This document shows positions 1 through 10,027 of a stretch of 64,000 nucleotides of DNA, piece by piece. This DNA is from Microbacterium jejuense (GTDB taxonomy: Bacteria; Actinomycetota; Actinomycetes; Actinomycetales; Microbacteriaceae), in assembly GCF_019511665.1 (NCBI RefSeq), contig NZ_JAEUAW010000004.1, forward strand, positions 186,001 through 250,000. The letters are read 5' to 3'. The notes under the pieces were generated by a model. That model was not told the DNA's origin and did no database searches. It saw only the letters and a list, made by a program, of their open reading frames with translations. The translations under genes and the position numbers were made by a program. Position 1 is the stretch's first letter. Every line of letters starts with the position of its first letter.

Positions 1-215
1 CGGCCCATCCAGCGGCTCGTCACCGGGCCGGCGATCGCCTGGCCGATCGACACCGCCGCCAGCACGACGCCCGCGGCGCCGTACGAGCCCGTGATCCCCT
101 CGATGTGCAGGAGGATGACGAGGCTGATCATCCCGTTGGGGAACCGCGCGACCAGCTGCGCCGAGATCATGCGCAGGACGCCGGGAGTGCGCAGAAGATC
201 CCCGTAGCCGGCCAC
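1..215 (-). CDS. MFS transporter, N-terminal fragment cut by the window edge
   Basis: On the minus strand the frame starts at GTG 215 and runs off the left edge, so only about 71 N-terminal residues are visible. They read as the first helices of a major facilitator superfamily transporter: a short polar start (VAGYGDLLRTPGV), then hydrophobic segments around residues 17-35 and 43-60, ending in SRWMGR, which resembles the basic loop between helices 2 and 3 of MFS exporters. A stop lies in frame just upstream (225-227), so the start must be within the first few codons after it. Substrate cannot be told. It is divergent from the nrd operon. Confidence 0.7.
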   Translation of the reverse strand, partial: MAGYGDLLRTPGVLRMISAQLVARFPNGMISLVILLHIEGITGSYGAAGVVLAAVSIGQAIAGPVTSRWMG

Positions 216-463
216 CAGACAACGTTACGCCACGCCGCCTGCGTCACGACACGCCGGGCGCGGGCGCGACACGCCGGGGATGTTCTCCACAGCCGAATCC
301 GATGTCGGACAGTGCGGCTACCGTCGCGGCTGTGGAGGGATGCGGCCGTGGCTCCCGAAACCCCCGTGATCCCGGCCTTTTCTCAGCCGCCGGGGCTGTG
401 GATGAATCCGTGGAGAACCTGTGTTGTACATGGGGAGAACGGTGGAAAATCACACCGATGTAA
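216..463. other. Intergenic region with DnaA-box-like motifs upstream of nrdHIEF
   Basis: No convincing gene is seen. The stretch is richer in A/T than its flanks toward the right end. It holds four TGTGGA/TCCACA-type motifs: TTCTCCACA at 283-291, TGTGGAGGG at 331-339, TGTGGATGA at 397-405 and CGTGGAGAA at 409-417. The first and third differ from the DnaA box (TTRTCCACA) at one position. A regulatory role on the nrd operon is inference only. The reading frame at 105-470 on the plus strand has no family resemblance and is ignored. Confidence 0.4.
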
Positions 464-511
464 CTACTAGCCCTTGTGGTGCTTACGGATGTCGGTACCC
501 ATATGTAGTAT
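464..511 (+). promoter_or_regulatory. Paired NrdR-box-like operators of the nrd operon
   Basis: Two 16-bp elements at 464-479 (CTACTAGCCCTTGTGG) and 496-511 (TACCCATATGTAGTAT) keep the conserved half-site pattern of the NrdR box acaCwAtATaTwGtgt. Their centres are exactly 32 bp apart, the three-helical-turn spacing typical of tandem NrdR boxes. They sit 54-101 bases before nrdH, where the ATP/dATP-sensing repressor NrdR would be expected to act. NrdR itself is not in the window. The second box matches well; the first matches mainly in its outer half-sites. Confidence 0.65.
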
Positions 512-564
512 TGGTCTCCCGGCGGGGGGACTGCCGGAGAAGGAACGACGGGAGCAGAATCGAC

Positions 565-798
565 ATGGCGATCACGGTCTACACCAAGCCCGCATGCGTG
601 CAGTGCACGGCGACTTACCGTGCCCTCGACTCGAAGGGCATCGAGTACGAAGTCCACGACCTCTCGCAGGACCCTACGGCCCTCGAGCAGGTCAAGGCGC
701 TGGGCTACCTCCAGGCGCCGGTCGTCATCACCGATGAGGACCACTGGTCGGGCTTCCGCCCCGACAAGATCGACGAGCTCGCCGCGCGTCTGGCCTGA
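565..798 (+). CDS. nrdH: NrdH-redoxin
   Basis: A 77-residue glutaredoxin-like protein with thioredoxin-like activity. It is the electron donor that re-reduces class Ib ribonucleotide reductase. The redox motif C11-V-Q-C14 and the NrdH signature W61-S-G-F-R-P-D67 are both present, and the length is normal for the family. The start ATG at 565 has GGAG at 551-554. An in-frame upstream ATG at 421 lies before the NrdR boxes, so a longer protein is unlikely. It is the first gene of nrdHIEF and is followed 57 bases later by nrdI. Confidence 0.95.
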   Translation: MAITVYTKPACVQCTATYRALDSKGIEYEVHDLSQDPTALEQVKALGYLQAPVVITDEDHWSGFRPDKIDELAARLA

Positions 799-855
799 GG
801 TTTCGGCGGCGCTCAACCACCGCCCGCAGGTCTGTCTCGACGAAAGGGGGCAGGC

Positions 856-1287
856 ATGAGCACGGTCGCGACGAGCGCGCCGCTGCTGGTCTACTTCTCG
901 AGCGTGTCGGGCAACACCGCGCGTTTCATCGAGAAGCTCGGCGCACGAGCGGTCCGGATCCCGCTGCATTCGACGGATCCGGCGCTCGTGGTCGACGAGC
1001 CGTACGTCCTCGTGACACCCACCTATGGCGGAGGCCAGGGCAGGGGGGTCGAGAAGGGCGCCGTTCCCAAACAGGTGATCCGGTTCCTCAACGACGAGCG
1101 AAACCGCAGCCTCATCCGCGGAGTGATCTCCGCGGGGAACACCAACTTCGGCGAGCACTTCTGCATCGCCGGCGACATCATCAGCCGCAAGTGTCACGTG
1201 CCGCACTTGTACCGGCTCGAGGTATTCGGCACGCCTGAAGATGTGGAACGCGTGAGCGCGGGATTGGAACGATGGTGGGAACTCTGA
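856..1287 (+). CDS. nrdI: Class Ib RNR assembly flavodoxin NrdI
   Basis: A 143-residue flavodoxin-like protein that supplies oxidant to NrdF to build its dimanganese-tyrosyl radical cofactor. The flavin-binding loop ([16 protein letters not shown], about residues 13-28), the PTYGGGQ loop (about 54-60) and the [12 protein letters not shown] segment are all characteristic. A G-rich ribosome binding site precedes ATG 856. The 3' end overlaps the proposed nrdE start by 16 bases, so translation is probably coupled. Confidence 0.95.
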   Translation: MSTVATSAPLLVYFSSVSGNTARFIEKLGARAVRIPLHSTDPALVVDEPYVLVTPTYGGGQGRGVEKGAVPKQVIRFLNDERNRSLIRGVISAGNTNFGEHFCIAGDIISRKCHVPHLYRLEVFGTPEDVERVSAGLERWWEL

Positions 1288-3425
1288 CGCAGATGGACTT
1301 CAAGACCGAGGCACGCTTCGAGGGCATGGACTATCACGCCCTCAACGCGATGCTGAACCTGTACGACGCGAACGGGCAGATCCAGTTCGACGCCGACAAG
1401 CGTGCGGCGCGGGAGTACTTCCTGCAGCACGTGAACCAGAACACGGTGTTCTTCCACTCCCTGAAGGAGCGGCTGGACTACCTCGTCGAGAAGGAGTACT
1501 ACGAGGGCGCCGTCCTCGAGAAGTACTCGTTCGAGTTCATCCAGAAGCTCAACGACCTCGCGTACTCGAAGAAGTTCCGCTTCGAGACGTTCCTGGGCGC
1601 GTTCAAGTACTACACGAGCTACACGCTCAAGACCTTCGACGGCAAGCGCTACCTCGAGCGCTTCGAGGACCGCGTCGTCATGACCGCCCTCGCACTGGGC
1701 GATGGTGACGAGAAGCTCGCGACCTCGCTCGTCGAAGAGATCATCTCGGGCCGCTTCCAGCCCGCCACCCCCACGTTCCTCAACGCCGGCAAAGCGCAGC
1801 GCGGCGAGCTTGTCTCGTGCTTCCTGCTGCGCATCGAAGACAACATGGAGTCGATCGCACGCGGCATCAACTCCGCGCTGCAGCTGTCCAAGCGCGGCGG
1901 CGGCGTTGCGCTGCTGCTGTCGAACATCCGCGAGTCGGGTGCCCCCATCAAGCAGATCGAGAACCAGTCCAGCGGCATCATCCCCGTGATGAAGCTGCTC
2001 GAAGACTCCTTCTCGTACGCCAACCAGCTCGGCGCGCGCCAGGGCGCGGGCGCGGTGTACCTCAACGCGCACCACCCCGACATCATGCGCTTCCTCGACA
2101 CGAAGCGCGAGAACGCCGACGAGAAGATCCGCATCAAGACGCTGTCGCTCGGCGTGGTCGTGCCCGACATCACGTTCGAGCTCGCCAAGAACGGCGAAGA
2201 CATGTACCTCTTCTCACCGTACGACGTCGAGCGCGTCTACGGCGTGCCGTTCGGCGACATCTCGGTCACCGAGAAGTACCGCGAGATGGTCGACGACCCG
2301 CGCATCAAGAAGACGAAGATCAACGCGCGCGAGTTCTTCCAGACCCTCGCCGAGATCCAGTTCGAGTCCGGCTACCCGTACATCATGTTCGAGGACACGG
2401 TGAACAAGGCCAACCCGATCAAGGGCCGGATCAACATGTCCAACCTGTGCTCCGAGATCCTGCAGGTCAACACGCCCACCACGTTCAACGAGGACCTGTC
2501 GTACAACCAGATCGGCAAGGACATCTCGTGCAACCTGGGCTCGCTCAACATCGCCCTGGCGATGGACGGCGGCGACCTCGCCCGCACCGTGGACACCAGC
2601 ATCCGCGCCCTCACCGCGGTCAGCGACCAGAGCCACATCCGCTCGGTCCGCTCCATCGAGGACGGCAACGACCGCTCGCACGCCATCGGCCTCGGCCAGA
2701 TGAACCTGCACGGCTACCTGGCCCGCGAGCACGTCTACTACGGCTCCGAAGAGGGCATCGACTTCACGAACATCTACTTCTACTCGGTGCTGTTCCACGC
2801 GCTGACCGCGTCGAACAAGATCGCGATCGAGCGCGGCGAGGTCTTCGACGGCTTCTGGGACTCGAAGTACGCGTCGGGTGAGTTCTTCGACAAGTACATC
2901 GAGCAGGAGTGGGTGCCCGCGACCGACAAGGTCAAGGAGATGTTCGCCGGCCACCACATCCCCACGCAGGACGACTGGCGCGCGCTGAAGGCCTCGATCC
3001 AGCAGCACGGCATCTACAACCAGAACCTGCAGGCCGTGCCGCCGACCGGCTCGATCTCGTACATCAACAACTCGACGTCGTCGATCCACCCGATCGCCGC
3101 GAAGATCGAGATCCGCAAGGAAGGCAAGCTCGGTCGCGTCTACTACCCGGCGGCGTTCATGACGAACGACAACCTGGAGTACTACCAGGACGCGTACGAG
3201 ATCGGCTACGAGAAGGTCATCGACACGTACGCCGCCGCCACCCAGCACGTCGACCAGGGCCTGTCGCTCACGCTGTTCTTCAAGGACACCGCGACTACGC
3301 GCGACATCAACAAGGCCCAGATCTACGCCTGGCGCAAGGGCATCAAGACGATCTACTACATCCGCCTGCGTCAGATGGCGCTCGAGGGTACGGACATGAC
3401 CGAGTGCGTCTCGTGCACTCTGTGA
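1272..3425 (+). CDS. nrdE: Class Ib ribonucleoside-diphosphate reductase, alpha subunit
   Basis: The catalytic large subunit reduces ribonucleoside diphosphates to deoxyribonucleotides. The key cysteines are visible: the redox pair C183 (ELVSCFLL) and C420 (SCNLGS), the thiyl-radical C393 within NLCSEI (with the family Asn and Glu around it), and the mobile C-terminal pair C712/C715 in TECVSCTL that NrdH reduces. At 717 residues it is full length and has no large N-terminal ATP-cone, as expected for NrdE. The start could be ATG 1272, overlapping nrdI with a GGGATTGGA site before it, or ATG 1293 just after the nrdI stop; I chose 1272. Confidence 0.95.
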   Translation: MVGTLTQMDFKTEARFEGMDYHALNAMLNLYDANGQIQFDADKRAAREYFLQHVNQNTVFFHSLKERLDYLVEKEYYEGAVLEKYSFEFIQKLNDLAYSKKFRFETFLGAFKYYTSYTLKTFDGKRYLERFEDRVVMTALALGDGDEKLATSLVEEIISGRFQPATPTFLNAGKAQRGELVSCFLLRIEDNMESIARGINSALQLSKRGGGVALLLSNIRESGAPIKQIENQSSGIIPVMKLLEDSFSYANQLGARQGAGAVYLNAHHPDIMRFLDTKRENADEKIRIKTLSLGVVVPDITFELAKNGEDMYLFSPYDVERVYGVPFGDISVTEKYREMVDDPRIKKTKINAREFFQTLAEIQFESGYPYIMFEDTVNKANPIKGRINMSNLCSEILQVNTPTTFNEDLSYNQIGKDISCNLGSLNIALAMDGGDLARTVDTSIRALTAVSDQSHIRSVRSIEDGNDRSHAIGLGQMNLHGYLAREHVYYGSEEGIDFTNIYFYSVLFHALTASNKIAIERGEVFDGFWDSKYASGEFFDKYIEQEWVPATDKVKEMFAGHHIPTQDDWRALKASIQQHGIYNQNLQAVPPTGSISYINNSTSSIHPIAAKIEIRKEGKLGRVYYPAAFMTNDNLEYYQDAYEIGYEKVIDTYAAATQHVDQGLSLTLFFKDTATTRDINKAQIYAWRKGIKTIYYIRLRQMALEGTDMTECVSCTL

Positions 3426-4451
<1,026 letters not shown>

Positions 4452-4472
4452 GAACGTCGCCCTGAACGACGA

Positions 4473-4513
4473 GAAGATGAGGGATGCCGCGGCTCGCGGC
4501 ATCCCTCATCTTC
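4473..4513. terminator. Hairpin terminator between nrdF and the LacI gene
   Basis: A perfect 19-bp stem (4473-4491 with 4495-4513) with the loop GCT. It lies between two convergent genes, so it can serve both strands. There is no run of T after it, as is usual in this GC-rich genome. Both arms contain the over-represented GGATGCC/GGCATCC heptamer. Confidence 0.8.
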
Positions 4514-4533
4514 GTTGTGGAGGCAGACCGGCG

Positions 4534-5526
4534 TCAGTCCGGCAGCGGTGACGTCGACGACCGCACCACGAGGGTCGTCGACAGCTCGGTGCGCGCGGCG
4601 GGGTGCCGGCCGGAGCGCACCCGGACGATCGCGTCGACGGCGGCGCTGCCCATCTGTGCGAGGGGCTGCCGGATCGTCGTGAGGGGCGGGTCGATCCACG
4701 ACGAATGCGGCAGGTCGTCGAAGCCGATCACCGACATGTCGTCGGGGACCCGCAGGTCGCTCTCGCGCAGGGCGCGGATCGCGCCCAGCGCGGTGTCGTC
4801 GCTGGCGGCGAAGATCGCGGTCGGACGGGTATCGCGCGTGAGCAGCAGGCGGGTCGCGTCGTAACCCTGGTCCACGCCGTACTGGGTGCGGACGATCAGG
4901 TCGTCGTCGATGGGCACGCCCGCCTGCTGCAAGGCGGCCTGGAACCCGGCCAGGCGCGCGATCCCGTTGTCTTGATCGAGCGGGCCGGTGATCGTCGCGA
5001 TGTGCCGGTGGCCCAGCTCGAGCAGGTGCTGGGCGGCGTCGAAGGCCCCCTGGAAGTTCGTGGCCGCGACGGAGTACGTGCCTTCAGGGACGCGGTGCAG
5101 CGGGTCGACCACGACGAGTGGGATGCCGGCCTCGGCGAGTTGACGGCGTGCTTCGGCGCTGGGCACGGCCACCACGCTCAGCAGCCCGTCCGACCCGCGC
5201 TCGAGGGCGTGCATGACCCAGTCGTCGCACTCCACCGGATCGGGCTCCACCGCGAGAACGAGGTCCTTGCCGTTCACCTTCGCAGCCTCGGCGGCACCGC
5301 GGACGATCGCCTCCGACCAGGCCTGGTCGAGATTCACGACCCGCATGTCGAGGAACCCGGTGGCCATGCGCGGCCGGCTCCGGATCTCGTAGCCGTGCCG
5401 CTCCAGCACCGCCGCGACCCGATCGCGCGTTGCGCGCGAGACATCCGGCCGGGAGTTGAGCACCTTCGACACCGTCGGGATGGAGACCCCTGCTTCGGTC
5501 GCAATCTGGGCGAGCTGGACTGCCAT
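4534..5526 (-). CDS. LacI-family transcriptional repressor of the GH1/ABC sugar operon
   Basis: A 330-residue LacI/GalR-type regulator. The N-terminal helix-turn-helix is at residues 4-24 (QLAQIATEAGVSIPTVSKVL) with the usual hinge VSRATRDRVAAVLERHGY. It is followed by a periplasmic-binding-protein-like sensor with the family motifs FAASDDTALGAIRAL and DDMSVIGFDDLPHSSWIDPPLTTI near the C-terminus. ATG 5526 has GGAGGAAG in front. It is transcribed away from the sugar ABC operon that starts at 5689 and most likely represses it. The inducer is unknown; a beta-glucoside or its hydrolysis product is a reasonable guess from the GH1 gene. Confidence 0.9.
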   Translation of the reverse strand: MAVQLAQIATEAGVSIPTVSKVLNSRPDVSRATRDRVAAVLERHGYEIRSRPRMATGFLDMRVVNLDQAWSEAIVRGAAEAAKVNGKDLVLAVEPDPVECDDWVMHALERGSDGLLSVVAVPSAEARRQLAEAGIPLVVVDPLHRVPEGTYSVAATNFQGAFDAAQHLLELGHRHIATITGPLDQDNGIARLAGFQAALQQAGVPIDDDLIVRTQYGVDQGYDATRLLLTRDTRPTAIFAASDDTALGAIRALRESDLRVPDDMSVIGFDDLPHSSWIDPPLTTIRQPLAQMGSAAVDAIVRVRSGRHPAARTELSTTLVVRSSTSPLPD

Positions 5527-5543
5527 TCTTCCTCCGGATCAAC

Positions 5544-5565
5544 TTTCCGAAAATGCTAGCGGAAA
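5544..5565. promoter_or_regulatory. Candidate operator over the LacI gene's own promoter
   Basis: Inverted arms TTTCCG (5544-5549) and CGGAAA (5560-5565) flank a minus-strand TAGCAT -10-like hexamer (5553-5558) about 30 bases upstream of the repressor start. Autoregulation is inference. The arms are short and the spacer is 10 bases, so confidence is limited. Confidence 0.35.
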
Positions 5566-5600
5566 CAACAACGTTTTCGTGCTCATTTCCAGACTTCGGG

Positions 5601-5654
5601 TGGACGAGCGCCGCGATCTCGCTCTATAGTCTCCCACTGAGGCACGAAATTTCG
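5601..5654 (+). promoter_or_regulatory. Promoter and operator of the sugar ABC/GH1 operon
   Basis: A sigma-70-type promoter is visible: TGGACG at 5601-5606 as -35, an 18-base spacer, and TATAGT at 5625-5630 as -10. The start site would fall near 5637. Immediately downstream is the perfect 10-bp palindrome CGAAATTTCG (5645-5654), with a central AT step. It is placed where a bound LacI-type repressor would block transcription. The match to a specific repressor is inferred from the adjacent divergent LacI gene. Confidence 0.6.
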
Positions 5655-5688
5655 AGTCGTTGTATCGAAATCACACAAGGGAGTGAGC

Positions 5689-6972
5689 ATGCAAGGGATG
5701 CGAGTCACGGCGATGACGGCGATGGCGCTCGGCGCCGTCCTGGTGCTGTCCGGCTGCGGACGCAGCGCGGACGGCGCGGCGGAGGGTTCGTCGGCCGCGC
5801 CGGCCGAGGAGGGCAAGGCGACCGGCACCGTCGAGATCTGGACGGCGGGCGGGCACGCCGACAACCTGGAGAAGCTCACGAAGGACTGGCTGAAGGCCAA
5901 CCCCGACGCCAGCATCAAGGTCACCGACGTGCCGTGGGACCAGGTCATCACGAAGGCGCAGACGGCGACGGCGGCGGGCAAGGGCCCGGACATCATCATG
6001 ACCGGCGCCGACCAGACCGCGACCGTCATCGGGATGGGTGCTTTCGACCCCGTGCCGGATGGCGTCTACGACGAGGACGACTTCTACCCGGCGGCGGTGG
6101 ATTCCGCGACGGGGGAGGACGGCCTGTACGCCATGCCCTGGTACGTCGAGACGCGCTTCCTGTTCTACCGCGCCGACATCGCGGCCGAGCTCGGCCTGTC
6201 GGCGCCCACGACGTGGGAAGAGATGCAGGCGATGGCGGCGGCCTTCGCGTCGCGCCCGGGCGGCACGTTCGGCCTGAGCCTGCCCAAGCCCACCGAGCAG
6301 CCGGCGCAGGTCATCGTCCCGTTCGACGCGCAGGCCGGCGGTGAGATGACCGACGGTGACGCCTGGACGATCGACACCCCCGAGTTCGTCGAGGCGCTCG
6401 ACTTCTACGGCGGCTTCTTCCAGCGAGGCGAAGCGCCCCTCGGCGACACCGACGCGACGTTCGAGAACGGCGGAACTCCGATGTTCATCTCGGGCCCGTG
6501 GATGCTGGACGTCTACCAGGAGGAGATCGACGAGGGCACCGCGCCGGAGGGCTTCACGATGGACTCCGTCGGGTACACCGTCTCGCCGACCGGTCCCGGC
6601 GGCAACAACGACCAGTACATCGGCGGCGGCAACCTCGGCGTCTTCTCGGCCTCCGACAACAAGTCGGCTGCGTGGTCGCTGCTGTCGTGGCTGGGCGAGC
6701 AGGACCAGCAGGAGGCCTGGTACGACCTGCAGGGCGAGCTGCCGGCCAATGTCGAAGCGGGCCAGTACGCGCCGATCCAGGACAACCCGGTGACCAAGAC
6801 GCTCACCGAGCAGCTGGAGAACACCGTCGCAACCCCGAACTACCCGGCCTGGTCGCAGATCTCGGATCTCATCAGCAAGTACTCGGAGCAGGTCGCCCGG
6901 GGCGAGATCACGGGGGCGGATGCGGCGAAGCAGATCCAGGCCGAGGCCGACAAGATCGGCTTCGGGTGGTGA
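5689..6972 (+). CDS. Sugar ABC transporter, family 1 solute-binding lipoprotein
   Basis: An extracellular solute-binding protein of about 427 residues. The signal peptide ends in the lipobox L-S-G-C near residue 20, so it is anchored to the membrane as a lipoprotein. After a low-complexity linker the mature protein begins GTVEIWTAGGHADNLEKL, typical of family 1 (MalE-like) binding proteins. I chose ATG 5689 because AAGGGAG at 5677-5683 lies at the right distance. The in-frame GTG 5683 overlaps that site and is less likely. It is followed by two permease genes and a glucosidase; no ATPase is encoded, so a shared MsiK-type ATPase is expected elsewhere. Confidence 0.92.
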   Translation: MQGMRVTAMTAMALGAVLVLSGCGRSADGAAEGSSAAPAEEGKATGTVEIWTAGGHADNLEKLTKDWLKANPDASIKVTDVPWDQVITKAQTATAAGKGPDIIMTGADQTATVIGMGAFDPVPDGVYDEDDFYPAAVDSATGEDGLYAMPWYVETRFLFYRADIAAELGLSAPTTWEEMQAMAAAFASRPGGTFGLSLPKPTEQPAQVIVPFDAQAGGEMTDGDAWTIDTPEFVEALDFYGGFFQRGEAPLGDTDATFENGGTPMFISGPWMLDVYQEEIDEGTAPEGFTMDSVGYTVSPTGPGGNNDQYIGGGNLGVFSASDNKSAAWSLLSWLGEQDQQEAWYDLQGELPANVEAGQYAPIQDNPVTKTLTEQLENTVATPNYPAWSQISDLISKYSEQVARGEITGADAAKQIQAEADKIGFGW

Positions 6973-6977
6973 CAACC

Positions 6978-7889
6978 ATGCCGGCGCGGCCGGGGAAGGT
7001 CTCTTCCCTGGCCGCGCAGCGGCGCCGCTCGGCCCTGATCGCATGGGTCTTCGTCGCGCCCTTCGTCCTGACATTCGGGGTGTTCGGACTCATCCCGCTC
7101 GTCAGCTCGCTCGCGATGTCGTTCACCGACCTGAAGGCGCGCGACATCCGCAGCCCGTTCAACGTGAACTTCGTCGGGTTCGACAACTTCGTCACGGTCC
7201 TCTCCGACCCGTCGTTCCAGCGCGCGCTCATCAACACGCTGATGTTCGTCGTCGTGGGTGTGCCGGCCACGCTGTTCCTCGCGCTCGTGCTGGCGGTGCT
7301 CTTGAACTCGGTGAGCCGCAAGGTGGCGACGTTCTTCCGCGTGGGCTACTACACGCCCGTCATCACGACGATCGTCGCCGTGGCGGTCGTGTGGCGCATC
7401 ATGTACCAGAACACCGGGGTCATCAACACGATCCTCGGCTGGGTCGGCATCTCCGGACCGAACTGGCTGAGCGACCCGAACACGGCGCTGCTGGCGATCA
7501 CGATCATGGCGGTGTGGCGCAACATCGGCGCGTCGATGGTGATCTTCCTGGCGGGGCTGCAGGGCATCCCCGCCGACGTCAACGAGGCTGCCTCGATCGA
7601 CGGTGCGAACGCGGTGCAGAAGTTCTTCCGCATCACGATCCCGATGATGATGCCGACGATCCTGCTGAACACGATCCTCGTCACGACCGGGTACATGCAG
7701 TTCTTCGACGAGCCCTTCGTCATGACCAACGGCGGCCCGCTGGAGTCGACGACCTCGATCGCGCTGCAGGTCTACAACCAGTTCAAGTACGGCAACTACT
7801 CGATCGGCGCCGCCGGCGCCTACGTGCTGTTCGCGCTCGTCGGCATCCTCGCGCTCATCCAGTTCCGCTTCTTCCGCCAGAGGACCTGA
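6978..7889 (+). CDS. Sugar ABC transporter permease, MalF type
   Basis: A 303-residue inner-membrane permease with about six transmembrane segments, starting with a strongly hydrophobic helix near residues 20-40. The EAA loop that contacts the ATPase is visible as DVNEAASIDGANAVQKFFRI. The start ATG 6978 is five bases after the stop of the binding-protein gene. GTG 6969 (GTGA overlap) and GTG 6966 are alternatives in the same frame. With the gene at 7891 it forms the translocation pore. Confidence 0.92.
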   Translation: MPARPGKVSSLAAQRRRSALIAWVFVAPFVLTFGVFGLIPLVSSLAMSFTDLKARDIRSPFNVNFVGFDNFVTVLSDPSFQRALINTLMFVVVGVPATLFLALVLAVLLNSVSRKVATFFRVGYYTPVITTIVAVAVVWRIMYQNTGVINTILGWVGISGPNWLSDPNTALLAITIMAVWRNIGASMVIFLAGLQGIPADVNEAASIDGANAVQKFFRITIPMMMPTILLNTILVTTGYMQFFDEPFVMTNGGPLESTTSIALQVYNQFKYGNYSIGAAGAYVLFALVGILALIQFRFFRQRT

Positions 7890-7890
7890 C

Positions 7891-8784
7891 ATGACGACAA
7901 CACTCGAAAGATCAGCCGCCGCGGATGTCGCGCCCATCGCGGCGCGAGCCCCGCGCAAGCCCGTCCGCTGGGGCAACCTCGCGGTGCTGGTCGTGCTCTC
8001 GGTCGGGCTCGCCGCCACGGTGCTGCCCTTCGTCTGGATGGTGCTCGGCGCCTTCAAGACCAAGGCCGAGATCATGGCCCGGCCGGTCACGTGGTGGCCG
8101 CAGCATCCCACCCTCGAGAACTTCCGCGCGTGGCTGTTCGAGTTCGACATCGCGCGCCCGTTCTTCAACTCGGTGCTCCTTGCGGTCGTGACCGTCGCGA
8201 CGACGCTGCTGTTCTCGTCGATGGTGGGCTGGGCGCTGGCGAAGATGACCTTCCCCGGCAAGAACGTGATCATCGTCGTCGTGCTGTCGACGCTGTTCGT
8301 GCCCGGCATCGTGACGCTCATCCCGCAGTTCGTGCTGGTCGCGAACCTCGGCATGGTCAACACCTACTGGGGCCTGATCCTGCCGGGCATGGTGGGGGCG
8401 TTCGGCGTCTTCCTGATGCGGCAGTTCATGCTCGAGATCCCCGACTCGCTGCTCGACGCTGCGCGGATCGACGGCGCGGGGGAGTTCCGCACGTTCTTCC
8501 AGATCGTGCTGCCGCTGTGCAAGGCACCGCTGGCGACGCTCGCGATCTTCACGTTCATGGGGTCGTGGAACAGCTTCCTGTGGCCGCTGATCATCTCGCA
8601 GGACGACTCGATGTACACCCTGCCGGTGTCGCTCGCGCTGTTCTCGGCAGAGGCCGGTGGTCACGGCTCCGACTACGGGCTGCAGATGGCGGGATCGTTC
8701 CTCATCGTCATCCCGGTGCTCATCCTCTTCATCGCGATGCAGCGCCACTTCATCCAGGGCATCGCCCTGACGGGGATCAAGTGA
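7891..8784 (+). CDS. Sugar ABC transporter permease, MalG type
   Basis: A 297-residue partner permease with about six transmembrane segments. The EAA-type motif reads SLLDAARIDGAGEFRTFFQI (about residues 186-205), and the C-terminal RHFIQGIALTGIK is the usual MalG-family ending. It starts one base after the upstream permease stop. Its role is uptake of an oligosaccharide, probably a beta-glucoside given the next gene. Confidence 0.92.
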   Translation: MTTTLERSAAADVAPIAARAPRKPVRWGNLAVLVVLSVGLAATVLPFVWMVLGAFKTKAEIMARPVTWWPQHPTLENFRAWLFEFDIARPFFNSVLLAVVTVATTLLFSSMVGWALAKMTFPGKNVIIVVVLSTLFVPGIVTLIPQFVLVANLGMVNTYWGLILPGMVGAFGVFLMRQFMLEIPDSLLDAARIDGAGEFRTFFQIVLPLCKAPLATLAIFTFMGSWNSFLWPLIISQDDSMYTLPVSLALFSAEAGGHGSDYGLQMAGSFLIVIPVLILFIAMQRHFIQGIALTGIK

Positions 8785-8830
8785 CCCCTGATCCCCGGCA
8801 CACCGACCCATACGAAAGGAATCAGCATTC

Positions 8831-10027
8831 ATGAGCCGTGTCATCGCCGCACCCGAGGGGTTCATCTGGGGAGCGGCCACCGCCGGTCACCAGATCGAGG
8901 GCGGCAACGTCAACACCGGACACTGGGAGAACGAGTACGCCCCGGGCACGCAGATCCCGGAGCCGTCCGGTGACGCGTGCGACTCGTACCACCGGTATCC
9001 CGAAGACATCGCGCTGCTGGCAGATGCGGGGCTGAACGCGTACCGGTTCTCGCTGGAGTGGTCGCGCATCGAGCCCGAGGAGGGCGTCGTCTCGCGGGCG
9101 CAGCTCGCCCACTACCGCCGCATGATCGACACGTGCCGCGATCACGGCGTGCAGCCGATCGTGACGCTGCACCACTTCACGTTCCCGCGGTGGTGGGAGC
9201 ACTCCGGCGGCTGGTACGCCGAGCAGAGCACCGACCGGTTCCGTCGCTTCACCGAGATCGCGGCGACGATCCTCGACGACGTCGACCTCGTCGTGACGAT
9301 CAACGAGCCGAACATGATGGTGAACCAGACCGAGGCGCGCATCGACACCGAGAACGGCGTCAACTTCCCGGGGCCGTCGCCGTTCGTCGCCGAGGCGATC
9401 GCCCGGGCGCACCACGCGTCGACCGAGGTGCTGCGCGGGGTGGGCGGCATCCGCTCGGGCTGGACTGTCGCCAACCAGGTGTTCCAGGCCGTGCCGGGGT
9501 GGGAGAAGCAGCGCGACGAGTGGCAGTACTGGCGCGAGGACTTCTTCCTCGAGCAGTCGCGGGGCGACGACTTCATCGGCGTGCAGTCGTATCTGCGGAC
9601 GATCATCGGACCGAGCGACGACGAGCTCGGCTACGGCCCGCAGGAGTGGCCGGAAGGCACCGAGCGCACGCTGACGGGGTGGGAGTACTACCCCGAGGCG
9701 CTCGGCCACGCGCTCCGGCACACGCGCGAGGTCACCGGCGGCATCCCCATGATCGTCACCGAGAACGGCATGGCGACCACCGACGACGCGCGACGCATCG
9801 ACTACACGACGGGCGCCCTGGCGGGCATGGCCGCGGCGATGGCGGACGGCTGCGACGTGCGCGGATACCTGCACTGGTCGCTGCTCGACAACTACGAGTG
9901 GGGCTCGTTCCGGCCGACGTTCGGACTCATCGCGGTCGACCGCGAGACGTTCGTGCGCACCCCGAAGCCGAGCCTGTCGTGGCTCGGCGACCTCGCGGAG
10001 CGCAACGTCATCCCCGTGCTCGCGTAA
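8831..10027 (+). CDS. Glycoside hydrolase family 1, probable beta-glucosidase
   Basis: A cytoplasmic 398-residue GH1 enzyme without a signal peptide. The acid/base E159 is in TINEPN and the nucleophile E311 in VTENG. The N-terminal FIWGAATAGHQIEGG and the LHWSLLDNYEWG segment near residues 350-360 are family hallmarks. It is somewhat shorter than the typical 440-480 residues, with a compact middle region, so substrate specificity may differ from standard beta-glucosidases (6-phospho-beta-glucosidase is less likely with an ABC importer). It is the last gene of the operon and has AAAGGAATC before ATG 8831. Confidence 0.9.
   Translation: MSRVIAAPEGFIWGAATAGHQIEGGNVNTGHWENEYAPGTQIPEPSGDACDSYHRYPEDIALLADAGLNAYRFSLEWSRIEPEEGVVSRAQLAHYRRMIDTCRDHGVQPIVTLHHFTFPRWWEHSGGWYAEQSTDRFRRFTEIAATILDDVDLVVTINEPNMMVNQTEARIDTENGVNFPGPSPFVAEAIARAHHASTEVLRGVGGIRSGWTVANQVFQAVPGWEKQRDEWQYWREDFFLEQSRGDDFIGVQSYLRTIIGPSDDELGYGPQEWPEGTERTLTGWEYYPEALGHALRHTREVTGGIPMIVTENGMATTDDARRIDYTTGALAGMAAAMADGCDVRGYLHWSLLDNYEWGSFRPTFGLIAVDRETFVRTPKPSLSWLGDLAERNVIPVLA

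Noticed and set aside
105..470. Small plus-strand frame before the nrd operon
   Set aside because: No recognisable protein features, no ribosome binding site, and it spans regulatory sequence.
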